Positions 36,301 to 49,300 of a stretch of DNA of 64,000 bases are shown here, piece by piece; the first letter of the stretch is position 1; each line of letters opens with the position of its first letter. The notes under the pieces were generated by a model. It saw only the letters and a program-made list of their open reading frames with translations, had not been told where the DNA came from and searched no databases. The stretch is from Pisaster brevispinus (lineage: Eukaryota; Echinodermata; Asteroidea; Forcipulatida; Asteriidae), in NCBI GenBank assembly GCA_023634235.1, contig JAMKCF010000002.1, positions 10,067,591 through 10,131,590 of the forward strand, written 5' to 3'. Both the position numbers and the translations under genes were made by a program.

Positions 36301-39300
36301 GAGTCATACCCTCAGGCTGTCAAAAAGGTCTGGGTTCTGACAAATGGTGGCAATGGTGACTCTAAGTATCCAAGTGGCTCCTTGGCTGTTGGGTTGGCTA
36401 GAGCAGCAAGTAATCAGATTCCAAGTGTGCCAATTATCTCAATTGACTTTGACCCGCGCTCCGCAACTGGGGAAAATGTTCAGGAGTTGCTGAAGATTGT
36501 ATACGACCAAGATCTTGGTGAGCAAGAGATAGTCATCAGGGAAGGAAAGCGACTCGTACCTCGTCTCATGCATCAAGATTTGAAGTTGGTCAGTGAGGTT
36601 CAGTCCAAAAATTGGCGAGTAGAGCAAGATCTCCAAAGAAACAAGGGAGCGTCTATCGATGACCTTGCTTTCCATGATGTTCAAGACTTTGAAATTCCTC
36701 CTGGTCATGTCAAGATCCATGTGAAGGCAGCTCCACTTAATTTCAAAGATGTCATGATGGCGTTGGGGCTGCTTGAAGGGCTGGAAAGTGATGCACATCC
36801 ATCCTTCGGTCTGGAATGTGCCGGTGAAATTGTAGAGGTGGGGAGTGGTGTGAGTGGACTGAAAGTCAATGATAAGGTGATGGCATTTGGTAAAAGTTGT
36901 TTCGCTTCTCATGTCGTCTGTGACTCCAAGTTGACTGTCCTCATGCCAGAGAATTTAACTTGGTTAGAGACCTCTAGTGTTGGTGTAGTTTTTGTAACAG
37001 CATATCTCAGTTTAGTCGACCGAGCCAATTTAAAAGAGGGCGAGACTGTATTGATTCATTCTGCATGTGGAGGTGTTGGACTAGCTGCAATTCAAATTGC
37101 TCGCATGAGAGGAGCCAAGATTATCTGCACCGCTGGGACTAACGAGAAAAGGTCCTTTCTCAAGAAACTTGGAATGGATATGGTAAGCGACTCCCGATCT
37201 TCCCAATTCTATGATGATGTCATGCAGTGGACTGATGGAAAGGGAGTGAACGTAATCCTGAACTCTCTATCAGGGAAGCTTCTGCAAGTCGGTTTGTCAC
37301 TTTTAGCACCTGGAGGGAGGTTTTGTGAGATAGGCAAAAGAGACATTCTACAAGGTTCTAGTCTCCCAATGAGCTTTTTTCTGGAGAACAAGGTGTTCCA
37401 CTCCTGTCAGCTAGACATCTTGATGCGACAATTTCCAGAGGAAGTCCAGAGTGTCATGTGCAAAGTAGTCAAGCTATTTGAAGAGAAGAAGCTTACACCA
37501 ATCCCAACGAGTGTCTACTCCATTGCAAACCTCAAAGACACCTTCCGTATAATGTCCAAAGGTTCACATATTGGAAAGATTGTCTTTGAAGTTCCTGATG
37601 CTTTCAAGCCAAGTGAGATCAAACCTTCCCTTTGCCAGTTCAAGCCTAATGCTACTTATATCATCACTGGTGGGTATGGAGGAATTGGACAGGCTCTTTC
37701 CAGATGGCTGTGTACAAATGGAGCAAAGCACATTGCACTTGTTTCTCGGAGGGGAGCTACTACTGCAGCCGCAAAGCGAACATTGAACTTTCTGAAGAAA
37801 AACCAAGTAAACATTTATGAGTTTTCCCTTGATATCTCTAAGAAAGCATGTGTCAAGATGCTGATGAAAAATCTTCAACAAGACAAGACCGTTCCTCCTG
37901 TCAAGGGAATCTTCCATCTCGCTGGAGTCATAGATGAGGAAAACCTGTCACAAATTACACAAGAGCAGATGGATCGTATTCTTGGAGCAAAAGCACTTGG
38001 AGCTCAACACCTACATGAGTTGACGCAACAAGACAACCTTGACGTCTTCTTCATGTTGTCCTCCATCTCAACTACTTGGGGGCATCAAGCGCAGCCATGC
38101 TACTGTGCTGCCAACGCATACCTGGATGGTCTGGCTGAGAAGAGACACATGGAGGGCCTACCAGCTCTTTCAATCCAGCTGGCACCTGTCAAGGGTGCTG
38201 GGTATCTTGAAGACAAGGGGCAGACGGTGAAAGTCTTGGCCATGAAGGGATGCTACCAACTTCATGTAGATGAGTTCCTTCAGGTTCTAGGCCAGCTGCT
38301 GTCAAACAGAGATCTCCCAGTGGTTACTTTTGCAAATCAGGTATGTAAATTCATCACACTTTTGCTCATAGAAATGTACAATGGTCACAATTGTATACAG
38401 AAGATCAAATGAGACTTGGCATTTGGAAATGAAGAAAATTTAAATACCAGTTACAGAGACGATCAAGCTTTTTTCCAACTGATCACATCTTTCGATGCAC
38501 ATTATGGATGATAACTGTGGCTCCAATTTTTCCTTCTGTCCAATGCAAAAGAAAAAAAAGATACGTAAATACTATTATCTTCACAAAAATGGGTTCAAAA
38601 CAGACAAATTGCCAATTAAACTTCTATAGATCCCTTGCCACTGATGCAACACGCAACTTTCTGTCCATGGTTTGTCATTTTTGTAGTGAAAAAACCTGTA
38701 AAGACAATGGTGCACATATATCACCTAAAATTTGTGCTTCACAGTAACACTTGGGCCTAAAATGGTACAGCCAAGATTCATTGTGAGAAGAGGTCAAGTG
38801 AATTGCAGCAGTGGCACCAGACCTGTTAATCAGGGGGGGGGGGGGTGGAGCTTAAATTTAAGAGGGCAAAAATGAATCTTTAATAAGGGAATAAAAGAGT
38901 GGGACGAGGTCTTGAGCGTTCGTTTAAAACCGGCAGATTCTTGACCGTGCAATAAAGGACCGACCCGAAGGCGAGGTCCTTTATCGCACGGCCACGACCG
39001 TGCAAGGTTTTAAACATACGTTCAAGACCACGTCACTCTTTTATTCCCTTATTAAAGATTCATTTTTGCCCTCTTAAATTTAAGCTCCTCAGGCTCCGTT
39101 TCACGAAGGGTCAAAAAGTGCGCGACACTAAACGCTTGTGCGTCCGCGCGCACACTAATAGATTGTACATTCAGTACCGGTACGTATTGATTGCGTTACG
39201 AGTAAATTAACACCCGCGTAAGCTTGCGCGCCACGCGTATGTTTAAACACTTCTTACCGTGTTTATATCGTACATTTAAACATGGCCATGTGATCAGCTC

Positions 39301-40068
39301 TCGACCAGTCAGAGTGGATAAACTGTCCTGGGTTTTTATGAATACAATTTTGTTGCTAAAAAAAACAATGACTTGCCACAATGACGAACTTAAACCAGGG
39401 TTATGAAATGAGTTTATTATGTACAATGCGAACACAAGCATCAATGTGGGTGCAATGCTTTGGTATTCTTTTTTTCTCTTCAATTTCGACCATTGGGGTA
39501 AAACTTGAGTGGGGAAACTGGGGAAAAATTTGAGGGCAAAGAAGGTAACAGGAGTGCCGCTGCTAGTTGGTTATTACTCTGTAGTAAAATCAAACTAAAA
39601 CTTCAGAATAGCGATCATCTCCTTTTTGGTTCCATCTGCAGAAACACAAATAAGTAGACTTGTTTTATTCCAAAGGACATTATCTAGCTATTGAAAATTT
39701 GTGTAATCTTTGATTGTTCTTACTTTCAGGACTGGGGCATAACACAGACGACCTGCCACAAGTCTATGCTGAAATTCCATCACCTGGCGACACGTAGTAA
39801 AGCGACATCTTCCAAGGGGGACACTCCACATCTTGAGATTGCCGACCTGGAAACCACCATCAAGTCCAAAATGGCCGAGCTTCTTTGCATGTCCGAGGAC
39901 GCCATCGACACAAGCCAGCCGATGGTTAACTATGGGGTAGACTCCTTGGTTGCCTTGGAGATTGCCAACTGGGCAACCAATCAGCTTGGAGTTGAGGTCT
40001 CTCAGCTAGACATCCTGGGCGGAATGACGACAGTGTTCTTGATTGAGAAAGCTGCAGAGGCAAACTAA
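30358..40068 (+). CDS. pks: Iterative type I polyketide synthase, KS-AT-DH-MT-ER-KR-ACP
   Basis: Three coding exons (30358-30430, 31517-38340, 39730-40068) join in frame to 2411 residues; the junctions have GTAAGT and GTATGT donors and AG acceptors. KS (about 18-435) has C186 in TACASS plus H321 and H359. AT (about 550-860) has S654 in GHSVG and H753 in AFH, which suggests malonyl-CoA. DH has H945 in HxxxGxxxxP and D1100. MT (about 1350-1500) has EVGGHTG, H1448 and E1474. ER (about 1740-2050) has the GGVG nucleotide site at 1876-1879. KR has TGGYGGIG at 2075-2082 and Y2220. ACP has S2371 in GVDSL. There is no thioesterase, so release needs another enzyme or attack by an acceptor. All beta-carbon tailoring domains appear intact, so a reduced, possibly methyl-branched polyketide is plausible. 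The family includes sea urchin PKSs used for pigment and biomineralisation; orthology to either is untested. Almost all coding sequence lies in one 6.8-kb exon. Confidence 0.93.
30914..31380. mobile_element. ~470-bp foldback element in the first coding intron of the PKS
   Basis: The left arm (GCTCTAAGGTCAAATTCAG, then CACTCATTTTCCAAAAG) is complementary to the right arm ending ACCTTGGAGC at 31380, over about 100 bp with mismatches. A related element lies at 44924-45400. No protein is encoded. Confidence 0.7.
38847..39088. mobile_element. Foldback MITE in the last PKS intron
   Basis: The arms 38847-38932 and about 39003-39088 are near-perfect inverted complements (GGAGCTTAAATTTAAGAGGG outward). 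A second hairpin inside is built from GACCGTGCAATAAAGGACC and its complement. A long G run lies just before the left arm. The intron (38341-39729) otherwise has no coding sequence. A transcript through it would form a hairpin with a stem of about 85 bp. Confidence 0.85.
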
Positions 40069-41120
40069 TGAGTAAACCAGAGAACTGTTATTGTCATCCT
40101 AAAAATTCTCAATTGGGGGACGTTTCTATCCATATATAAGATATTCAAATCTGGGTAAAATTATATCCCAATGGCAGTTTGACTGTTAAAGAACAATTAC
40201 TAAGTTCATTGGGAATAGAGTACCAACCTGGTTCAAAACTACTAAACACTCCCTTGAAGCCAAACTGAGATGGGGGAGACTGTTTGTCATCAAGAGCTCG
40301 ATTGGGGAATATTGATGCTCCAATTTGGAAAAAAGGGCCCATTCAAGATATCCTAATTTGAAAAGTTGGATAACAGTGGCGTGTTAGGGAAAACTCCAGA
40401 GCTTAAGCAGCACGTTAAAAATCACATCACTGCTTACCAAGCAGCAAACCCACTTTGATTGTAAGCACTTAAACTTGGATTCAACAAATGTCAACGAATG
40501 AAATGTTCCTGATACAAGACATTCATAAATACCTGGGACAGTTTATCCATTCTGGTTGGCTGAGAGGATATCACATGGCCATGTTTAAACGTGCAATATG
40601 AACACCATTAGCCGTGGGTTTGTAATCACAAATTCATTATTCAAAAATTGAACAGCTTTAGTTGAAAAAGCTAATGCTGTTGGGAAAAAAACCTGATCAC
40701 AAGATTGTTACTATCTTGCCACAAAGGGAACTCATTCTGCTCTCAGCACACTGCATCAAACGTTTCACAGTAGAGTATTTTACAAATATCCACCAACTCT
40801 GTGTGTGTGATTAGCCATTATTCTCTAAACCACAAAGTGTGTGAATAACTATTACATGTATCTCTTAAGGATGCTGTTAAAGTCCACAAAATGGTGTCAA
40901 AAATCATCGTACCGATTGAGCCATTTTTTAATCATCTTTCCATAAGAAGAATACGGATGGGTCGTTAATTATGTATATAATATCTAATGTCAGCAGAAAT
41001 CCATCTATTCTCAAAAGATTCACAACGTTGGATTTGGAGAAATTTAAATTTTGTTTTATAAAACTTGTATACATTTGCACCCCTTACTGCACGGCACAAG
41101 TTGTACATCAACATGGACCA
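40069..41120. other. Downstream flank of the PKS
   Basis: This is probably 3' UTR and spacer. I see no further exon. The nearest clear AATAAA that I noted is at 43138-43143, which would make a long 3' UTR; I cannot place the true cleavage site. Confidence 0.4.
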
Positions 41121-41297
41121 CGGCCCAATTTCATAGAGCTGCTTAAGGACAAAGAGCAGCACAGCACAACAAAATTATGCTTATCATAATAAGGTTACCA
41201 GCCAAAGTACATCATGTCTGACTGGTATCCTGCTAAGTTTTACTAAAAAGTATTAAGCAAAATTGTCTGCTTAAGTAGCTCTGTGAAATTGGGCCCG
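41121..41297. mobile_element. GGGCCC-ended palindromic MITE, copy 2
   Basis: Its ends and inner words match copy 1 (CAATTTCATAGAGCTGCTTAA and its complement, TAAGGTTACCAGCCAAAGTA). The left end reads CGGCCC. Confidence 0.85.
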
Positions 41298-44200
41298 GCT
41301 GTAATGGGCAAAACACAAACACTTTACCTTTACCAACTGAATAATATTATTAGTGTATCCGTGTAATCACCTTTCATATACACCAATATGGTGGCATAAA
41401 ACTGCATGATGTGCCCCAAGTCTATACAGATATATCAAAACTATTTTCCCATCCCAACGTTTCCTTTTTTTCATACTTGCTAGAGCGTTTTTGTATAAAT
41501 GAGTAAATTTTTATTTCAGAATCTATTTAAGTAAGTTAACACAAATTTGTAAACAATGTACCAACTGTTATTTAGAACTATTTAATTGTTCATGTGGATT
41601 AATGAGTCTACTACTGTAAAGTGACGTCAAAAAGTCTTTCAAATTTAAGAGTCAAATGATGAGTCATTTTGAATGAAAATGAAGGACATAAATATTTGCC
41701 TGGAGTTCATTTAATTGAGGAATATTGTATAAAATCTTGTCACAAAGATGTAGATAGCTTTCTTATTGGAAAGACATATTTGAATTGTTGATCTATTGAA
41801 ATGGATATGAGAGACACTTAAATTATTGTCTGGAATACATTTTGTGATGATCTGCACATTAAATTTAACCATGATATACATGTATATTGTTGAAGGTTTT
41901 TAAAAATAACTTAAATGTTTTGTTTTTCAAGTGCAAAGATATGACATTTTTAAAGGTATGATTCAGTCACGTAATTGGTTTGTCGGTGTACATGTTGCTT
42001 GTGTATTCCAGTACAAGCACATTTCATGTTGCCTGAAAAACTTGGCTGTGCACTACATCGTTTTGTTTTGTTTTTGTCTGTTTTTTGTTTTGTTTTTTTG
42101 GGGAGGGTTGTTTTCATATCTTTCTTACAAGTTTGTGTTGGTTCATTTTCTTATTGTCTTTCTTAGAGAATTGAAGAGTTAGAGAAAAGTTTGGTAGAGA
42201 TAAATTCTCACAAGTTGAAAATTATTACTTTCAACTTGAGAGGTCACTTCTTATTAAGAAAGAGCACACATTTTGAGATGTGCCCCTCTCTTCATATATC
42301 AAAAGTTGATAAAAATCAAACATTGTTATCTCTATAAAGTATGAGATTTTTTTCTTCAATTGAGCTGTATGAATCGTAAACATTTTCTTTTGTAAACATA
42401 TGGTGTCAAAGGTTACCTAGTCTATAGAACGCTGTCTTATGTTCTGTTTATTAATTTATAATTTATGAAGCTTGTGACTTTAATTTGCTTGAAGACCATG
42501 TCAGTACTTTTTGTGAATTCAATTACTCAGAGAGACAACCCACTTTGTATTCTTTGTAAATAACATTATTGATTTAACCTAATTTATTGAAATTTACACT
42601 ATACAAACGTGTATACTCACACACACATAAAAATAGTGCACTAACAATTTGTTTAACGGCATTTGGCATTTTATTTGATCATTTCAAAATATACCAAGAT
42701 ACTGTACATATTTAAATGAGGATGATACTGTCATGTCAGTGCATAAACGTTGCATTTCAATTTTATAATAATGTTGTATCTCGGGCAAAACGCTCTGCAA
42801 AAATGAGGCATCTTGTGCTCAGTATGGACATACACGTCATGTCAATGCTATTTGTTGAGATGCACGTTCAACATTTTTGCACTGACAGACTGATATTTAC
42901 AACATTCCAAGGAGCTAAAACAATAGTACTTTGTTTACGATTTTGTTTTAAAGTCCGAATTATTAGCCCTTTCACTGCTACCGAGTCTTAAAAAAACTAT
43001 TAAAAAAACCCAAACAAAGTAACTTTCATCTAGAGCACAATTAAATTGTGTAGTAGTTAAGCAAAAGACCAACCATTAACATTTTGTACGTCAGATGTCA
43101 CCTATCCTTACAATGCCTTCCTGTCCTTGTACGATTCAATAAATTAACATTTTGAATCACTAGTAAATGTACATGTTTGACTGCTTAAATTGTTTATTTA
43201 TTTTATTTTTTTTTTCATTAATACTGCATCGTGTTTAGTAATACCAGACCAAAGATTATGGAGCACCGAAGATGCATTTCAAAATGGGAAACTGGAGCTC
43301 TATCTGTTGTTGGAATGTGAAATATGCAAGGAGGCCATTTCGGCAAGCTTATATCATTGATACCAATGGTCATTGTCTGCACTGATCTAATGTTGCACCA
43401 AAGGACTTGCTTGCTAAAATGGCGTCCTGTGCACATCGGCCCGAGTTCCAAATCTTGTGCAGTCGGTGCTCTCTAAACTTTGCACATGACCACAACATAC
43501 ATGTACAAGGGCTTTTCCAGCAGCAACTTGATAGACTTTCTATTAGTGTTGCTATCTTTTTCCGGATAAGCAATTAGAAATAGCAAAGTGAGGTTAGATT
43601 ACGTACATGTACTATATTTTGCCTCCTAGCCTCAGTATGGCAACAGTGACTCTAGGGGCAAACAAAAGGAAGATGGCTGCTTTAAGGTACTGGTGCATGC
43701 TGGTACCACTGCATTCAAACTACCCAACTTCAAGTACCCATAACATGTTTCTTAAACACACTAAAATGCAAATTATGTATGCAGCTACACTTATCTCCAT
43801 ATACACTGTGTAAAATAGGAAGCACCTTAAGTCCCCAATATCTTCTGACACCCCCCCCCCAAAAAAAACCCAAATAACCTCTATGCCTAATCAAATAGTA
43901 CAATCTAATCAATAGAGGGCGCTGTCCTATTAGGTAAATTTAGCTTCAAATGCAAATTGTTATGATAACTGGGTTTCAGCCTTTTGGCTAGAACTTTTTT
44001 TTTTTAAAGAGTCAAACTTTCCTGCAAATTCACTGACCAGGTGTCGATGTTGCTTATTAAAAGTTGAAGTGCTAATTCTAAACAAAACATCCAGAAACAT
44101 ACATGTAGTCACTGCGCAAGTCAGACAACAGTGCGACACTTTCAAGTCCCTAAACAAAATGTTCATTTCACAATGGCCAACTGCAAATCTGCAATGTGTG

Positions 44201-44923
44201 TTTTGTGCGTGGAGTGGTGGGTGGTTTGATGATGACGGGGTGCAGGAACATGAGCCCTTTTAGGCCTGTAGAATCCACAGAGCATGTTCCAAATAAACGT
44301 TTGTTTCCTTTGTAAGTTTGGAACAGTTAGGAATGCTGAAGTTTGAATCAGGTTTTCTTTGCCTCGCGAGGATTTATCTTTGAGTTACCTACATTACCAT
44401 AGTGATTTGTATTAAGACATCACACTTTGCTGAGCAGTTAAGATAGATCGGCACTTTAGATCAATCATAGTTCTTTGAGAAATTGAGTCGTGCTATGGTT
44501 GGCAAAATGTCATCAACCCACCTACAACCAACCCCACCCCACTATTAGCCAGGCACACACATGCTGATGTACAGCCATTGCCTTAAGTGTTTCAAAGAGA
44601 GTGGTAAACTGGAGAAGCCACCAGCTGTGCTCATCGGTATTGGAATTTGGGCCACTGTTGGAAGAGATAAGGTTCTCAACCTTAGTCAATTTCTGCAGTG
44701 GCCATCTGTGGCACTGATCAACCATACAAATACAATGACAGGAAAGTGTAACATGGGTTACTCCACCATTTTGTGCATGGCACATGGGAGATTTTCAGGC
44801 ATCTTGAAGTATGCATCTATATAGGAGGGCTTGATTTACAATTTTTTAGGAGAATGAGCATAATTTTTCTGGCACAATAACGTCAAGAAAAGGAGACAGC
44901 TGTAGTTGCCAAGCTATTTCAAG
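41298..44923. other. Spacer without recognisable gene
   Basis: Short open frames here show no family resemblance or splice borders. A dispersed repeat at 42265-42370 matches 58520-58640, and a C run occurs at about 43851-43860. Confidence 0.45.
42265..42370 (+). repeat. Dispersed repeat, copy 1
   Basis: The ordered words GAGATGTGC(C)CCT, ATATCAAAAGTT, CATTG(T)TATCTCTATAAA and TCTTCAATTGAGCTG match 58520-58640 in the same orientation, with about 75-80 percent identity. Confidence 0.55.
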
Positions 44924-45400
44924 TTCCAAGGTCGAATTGAGTTTTGTGATTGACCCGTTTTCCAATAGAGTCCTCATGAAAGTGGGGGGAAAGTTACAAG
45001 TCTCTAACCTTAAAATGGTGTAAAATATGATTTTATATCACACTAAAGTTTTAACCATGACGTCATTGGACACCCAAAAAACTAAAACAATTGGGTCTGC
45101 ACATTCCAAAGAGGAATTTCCACGCCACCATAAGCTTAAATTCAATAGAGTTGATTGAACATCATCAGAATTCAGGAATGATCTAAAAATTCTCTGTACA
45201 AAAATGTACAAACCGTTATTTGAAATGTGACGTCATTGAACGTTTTTCTATTTTTGAAATTGTACTTAAAAGGTATCAAACACAGTGGCATTTACACCAT
45301 TTTAACGTGAGGTTAGATACTTGTGGGTTTTCCCCACTTTCATAATGACTCATTCTGTTGGAAAATGAGTGGATCACAAACCTGAATTTCACCTTGGAGC
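44924..45400. mobile_element. ~475-bp foldback element between PKS and SPAG7
   Basis: The left arm (CCAAGGTCGAATTGAG then CGTTTTCCAATAGAG) pairs with a right arm ending ACCTTGGAGC at 45400. Arm and internal words (CATTTTAACGTGAGGTTAGA, CTCATTCTGTTGGAAAATG) match the element at 30914-31380, so the two belong to one family. Confidence 0.7.
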
Positions 45401-46224
45401 CTTTCTTTAACATTTGAGGAATCACACAAAGATTATAGTTCATAATGTTGATAATTGATCCAATGTTGAAGTATACAGTATGTACATGTAGTGTTCGGCT
45501 GACTCCAGCTGACTGTTCATATTGACTCATCATAAGATAGTTTTTAGCACGACCATTCCGACAGCCAGACTTATGCATTTTCCACCCAGGGTAATTCAAC
45601 TAAGGATGTGCAAGGTTGATGTGACTTGTGGATGTTGGCTCTATCTCCTGAATCTTCAGCTTTACCCGTTGATATCTGTTGATATTATGTATCACCTAGC
45701 AAACTCAGCTAGAGGTTTGTGAACCAGCTGTACCTATAGACATCGAATCCACCATTTTAGGGTTTTCTATTGACAAACTGATCTTAGGCATGTTAGGCTG
45801 AAAGTTGATCGATTCAGCTAGCTGGCAAGTGGATCACGATTATCCCATCTTCAGCCTCTTCATTCAACACACCAATATTTTAGCTGATGAACAATTTATT
45901 ATATCGGTTGATGCACTCAAGTCATGTTTTGGAGCTCCTCGATGATGTTTAAATCTTCATCCTCTTATTTTTCGACACATTAGTTGATGACAATGTCAAT
46001 CAAATAATGAGTTCGGAAAATGTGTGGACGATGACTCCTTAGTTTACAAACTTTTCATTCAACACACAAAATTGCTGTTGATAAAAAATTTAATTCTCGA
46101 AGACGAAGACGACTTTCCGATCTCCATCCTTCTTTTTGAAGAACACTTTAAAATCACAATGAATCTGATGATAGGTTGGTTCAGATAACAAGCTTAGGCT
46201 AGAGCTTCATAAAACATTGATAAG

Positions 46225-46360
46225 TTGAATCAGTTGATAGGTACAGGTCGTGTTTCCTTGCTAACGAACGAAGAGTCCCCGACCTTCATGCCTTACCTTC
46301 AACACACACAAATTAGTTGATAACAAGTTGAACCAGTTGATAGGTACAGGTCATGTGTCC
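46225..46360. repeat. Tandem duplication overlapping the SPAG7 stop codon
   Basis: The word CAGTTGATAGGTACAGGTC, with neighbours, occurs at 46234-46252 and again at 46334-46352, about 100 bp apart. The second copy covers the SPAG7 stop codon (complement of 46351-46353). Looser TTCAACACAC/TGATA motifs recur upstream to about 45860. Confidence 0.65.
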
Positions 46361-49300
46361 TGGCTTGTGGATGACGCTTCTCCAATCTTTTGCTTCTTCT
46401 TTTTCCGAATGGCATCAAGCGTCTCCTCAACTGAGCGTTTGTCCATCTTGTTTTCACTGGGAACTGTCGAACAAAAAAATTAAAAACAAAACATTATTTA
46501 AGTTAAATCTAAACCCCTTTGTAACTGGCTTGTGTTAATGTGTGTATAACCAGGCCGAATTGTGTATGTAAATTTTGGGTAAAACAAAAGAAAGTTTTAC
46601 TTTTGGAATCAAGCCTGGGACCTCCAAGTTTAAGAGCCGGTACTCTACCAACTCGGCTATCTGGCCATATGATGGCGGTCTCCCAATTTTGTCCATATCT
46701 TTGTTCAGGGGGTTACAAGTTTGAAGTCATACAACCGTATACTGCCATACAGTCAGGGATCATGCCCAGTTTACAATACATCCTGGGAAGCAGTATTGTA
46801 AGAGGATGGGCCTTTTTTCTCAAAATATCAAGTGATGACCCACCAATGTGGTTTATTACTTGGTATAATTATGTCAGTGTCCTAATGAAATATGGACTTA
46901 ACACGACGTGCTAATTAGAAACTGCTGCGTCAGTGTTGTCCCCCCTTACACTATCCCAGATTAAAACACAAACCAAAAGGCAAATGATGCGGCAATTTTG
47001 CACAGTGCCTTTCCTGCCATGAATATTAATGCAGTGTTCCTTAGTATAGCATGGCAAAGTGCTACACAAATTGTATCCGTTACTATTTGAAATAATAATT
47101 TTCTACTCAATATTATAAGCATTCAGTGTGCACAAAACAAGTTCAGTCTGAAAACATTTGCTGCGCAAAATGCTGGACAAAAACATTCCACTGCTGTGCC
47201 AGACCAAACAGACAAACCCCAAAAGTGTAATATTATGAGACTATTCCATGTGTACGTATGTCGATTTACATTTTATCAAAGCACTGACATCAAAAATGGC
47301 AAGTCTGCCCACGGTCTGCCCAAGTCAGTGTTAGCATGTAAAGATACATGTACGGCGTGCCTCTAACCACACTCACAGCGCCTCAAATGCACACTTCACA
47401 GAAACTCACAGGGAATCTGACACCCCAAATGGCGCAACACAGACTTATTGTGGTTGATGACCTCTGGTGATTTTGATCCATGGGACTATCATACATTGAC
47501 ATCATGCCGCCATCTTAGAGGTGAATTGATGATGAAACAATGGAAATGCACATCTATGTACGAGAGGCACACAGGCTGGGCCAATGAGCAAGCTAATTTA
47601 GACCTCTAGCATGTCTAGTTGCAGGCCTGGAATTTCATCTTTGCGAGGGCAATTCAGGCCATTTTCATTTGGCAGAGGGCATTTCCACTGTAAAATCACT
47701 GCTGCATCAGTAGTCCAGCCTTCTCCTGAGCAGAGTAAACTGTTTGAAACATAGAATCCAAACCGGATCTTTACAGAGCCAAGACTTCCCCCGAAAGGAG
47801 ATTTACACAAGGTTGTACCCACAAGTTTACTATGTATAAACTTCTCATTTTGCAAACACCATGCAAAGGTTCAAACATCACCAACAATAAAACATCAAAT
47901 CTTAAAATGATATATCTTAAACGTTCTCAATGGCTTTGTTTAGATTGGGGGGGGGGTGGGGGTCTTCTCACCATTTCCAAACTGTTTATTTGGCGTCAGG
48001 TTCTTGGCAGCTTCCAAAGCACTCTCCTCACCGATGATGTTCTTATACTTGTCACGGTAATTTGAGTTTGGAACGAATTTATGAGGATCGGTAGCAAGGC
48101 GTTTTCTCTCATTCTCTTCTTCTAATGCCTGAAAGATAGAATCAACATGACACTTTTAGTTTAAAGATGTATTTGGCAACATCCAAAGCCTATAAAAATT
48201 GCACTGGCTATTTTTTTTAAATTGAAGAATATTGCAGAACTCATCCTTAGTGCTTTGCTTCCTTAGAACTCCTCCCCAGAGATCTACTTGCAGAACTCCT
48301 CTCCAGGGATCTACCTCCTTCAGAAGGAGTATTGCAGAACTCATCTTTAGTGGTCTGCTTCCTGAGAAAGGAGTACTGCAGAACTCCTCCTTAGTAGTCT
48401 GCTTCCTTAGCAAGGAGTATTGCAGAACTCCTCCCCAGAGATCTACTTCCTTAGGAAGGAGTATTGCAGACCTGCTCCCCAGAGATCTACAGTCAACTCT
48501 CGTTAATACGAGGTCTGCCGGACTGGCCCGGTTTACTCGTAATATCTGAACCTCGTCTTAAACACAGCACACTATTTACACGTACATGTACAACGCATAC
48601 ACGTGTCGTCATAGTGCATGCACTACACACGTGTCTAGGCTAGAACAGAGCGGTTTGCTTCCTAGTAGTTCTTACGAGCATCCGGTACACAAAAATATCA
48701 CTGATAAATGCATTTTTGTTGACTATGATCATAGAAATTTAATATTTTGTATAACTCAAGATAAAAATCAAACCAAAGTGATGTCAAACTTGCCATTCAT
48801 GTGACCATGATGTGACAAATTCGGACTGCGTAGCGCCTATGCTGAATGTTGTTTTCGTTGGTAGCCGTCAGCATGTCAGGGAAGTGTAGGTTAACAGCGA
48901 AATGTTTTTGGTATTCGGATCAGACAGAACCGCATAGCCGGTCTGAGCCAAAAATAGTTTGGCAACAAAAATTATTTCCGAACCTTGACTGAACGGTAAG
49001 CTTTTGCGCAACAATATTTTTCAGATCTCACTACAAAAGTATGAAAAACAATACATTTTGTCATCATGGGGCCGCAAAAATACATTTTTTAAGACATAGA
49101 AACACGCATGGCACAATTCAGGACCGGTGAAATACCTCGTAAAAACCGGATCTTGTATCTTCCGAGCTCGTATTAACGAGAGTCAACTGTACTTCCTTAG
49201 AAGGAGTATTGCAGAATTCATCTTTAGTGGTCTGTTTCCTTAGTAAGGAGTATTGCAGGAAGTGGTCAAGATTATTTACCTTTTGCTTGGCAAGTTCTTT

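Noticed and set aside
3042..40068. A functional cluster linking lectins and PKS
   Set aside because: They are separated by more than 12 kb of repeats and spacer and share no visible regulatory sequence. Co-location alone does not support a joint system.
46604..46667. A tRNA gene on the minus strand
   Set aside because: The B box is altered (GGCTTGATTCC) and there is no clear acceptor stem or polymerase III terminator, so SINE-derived is safer.
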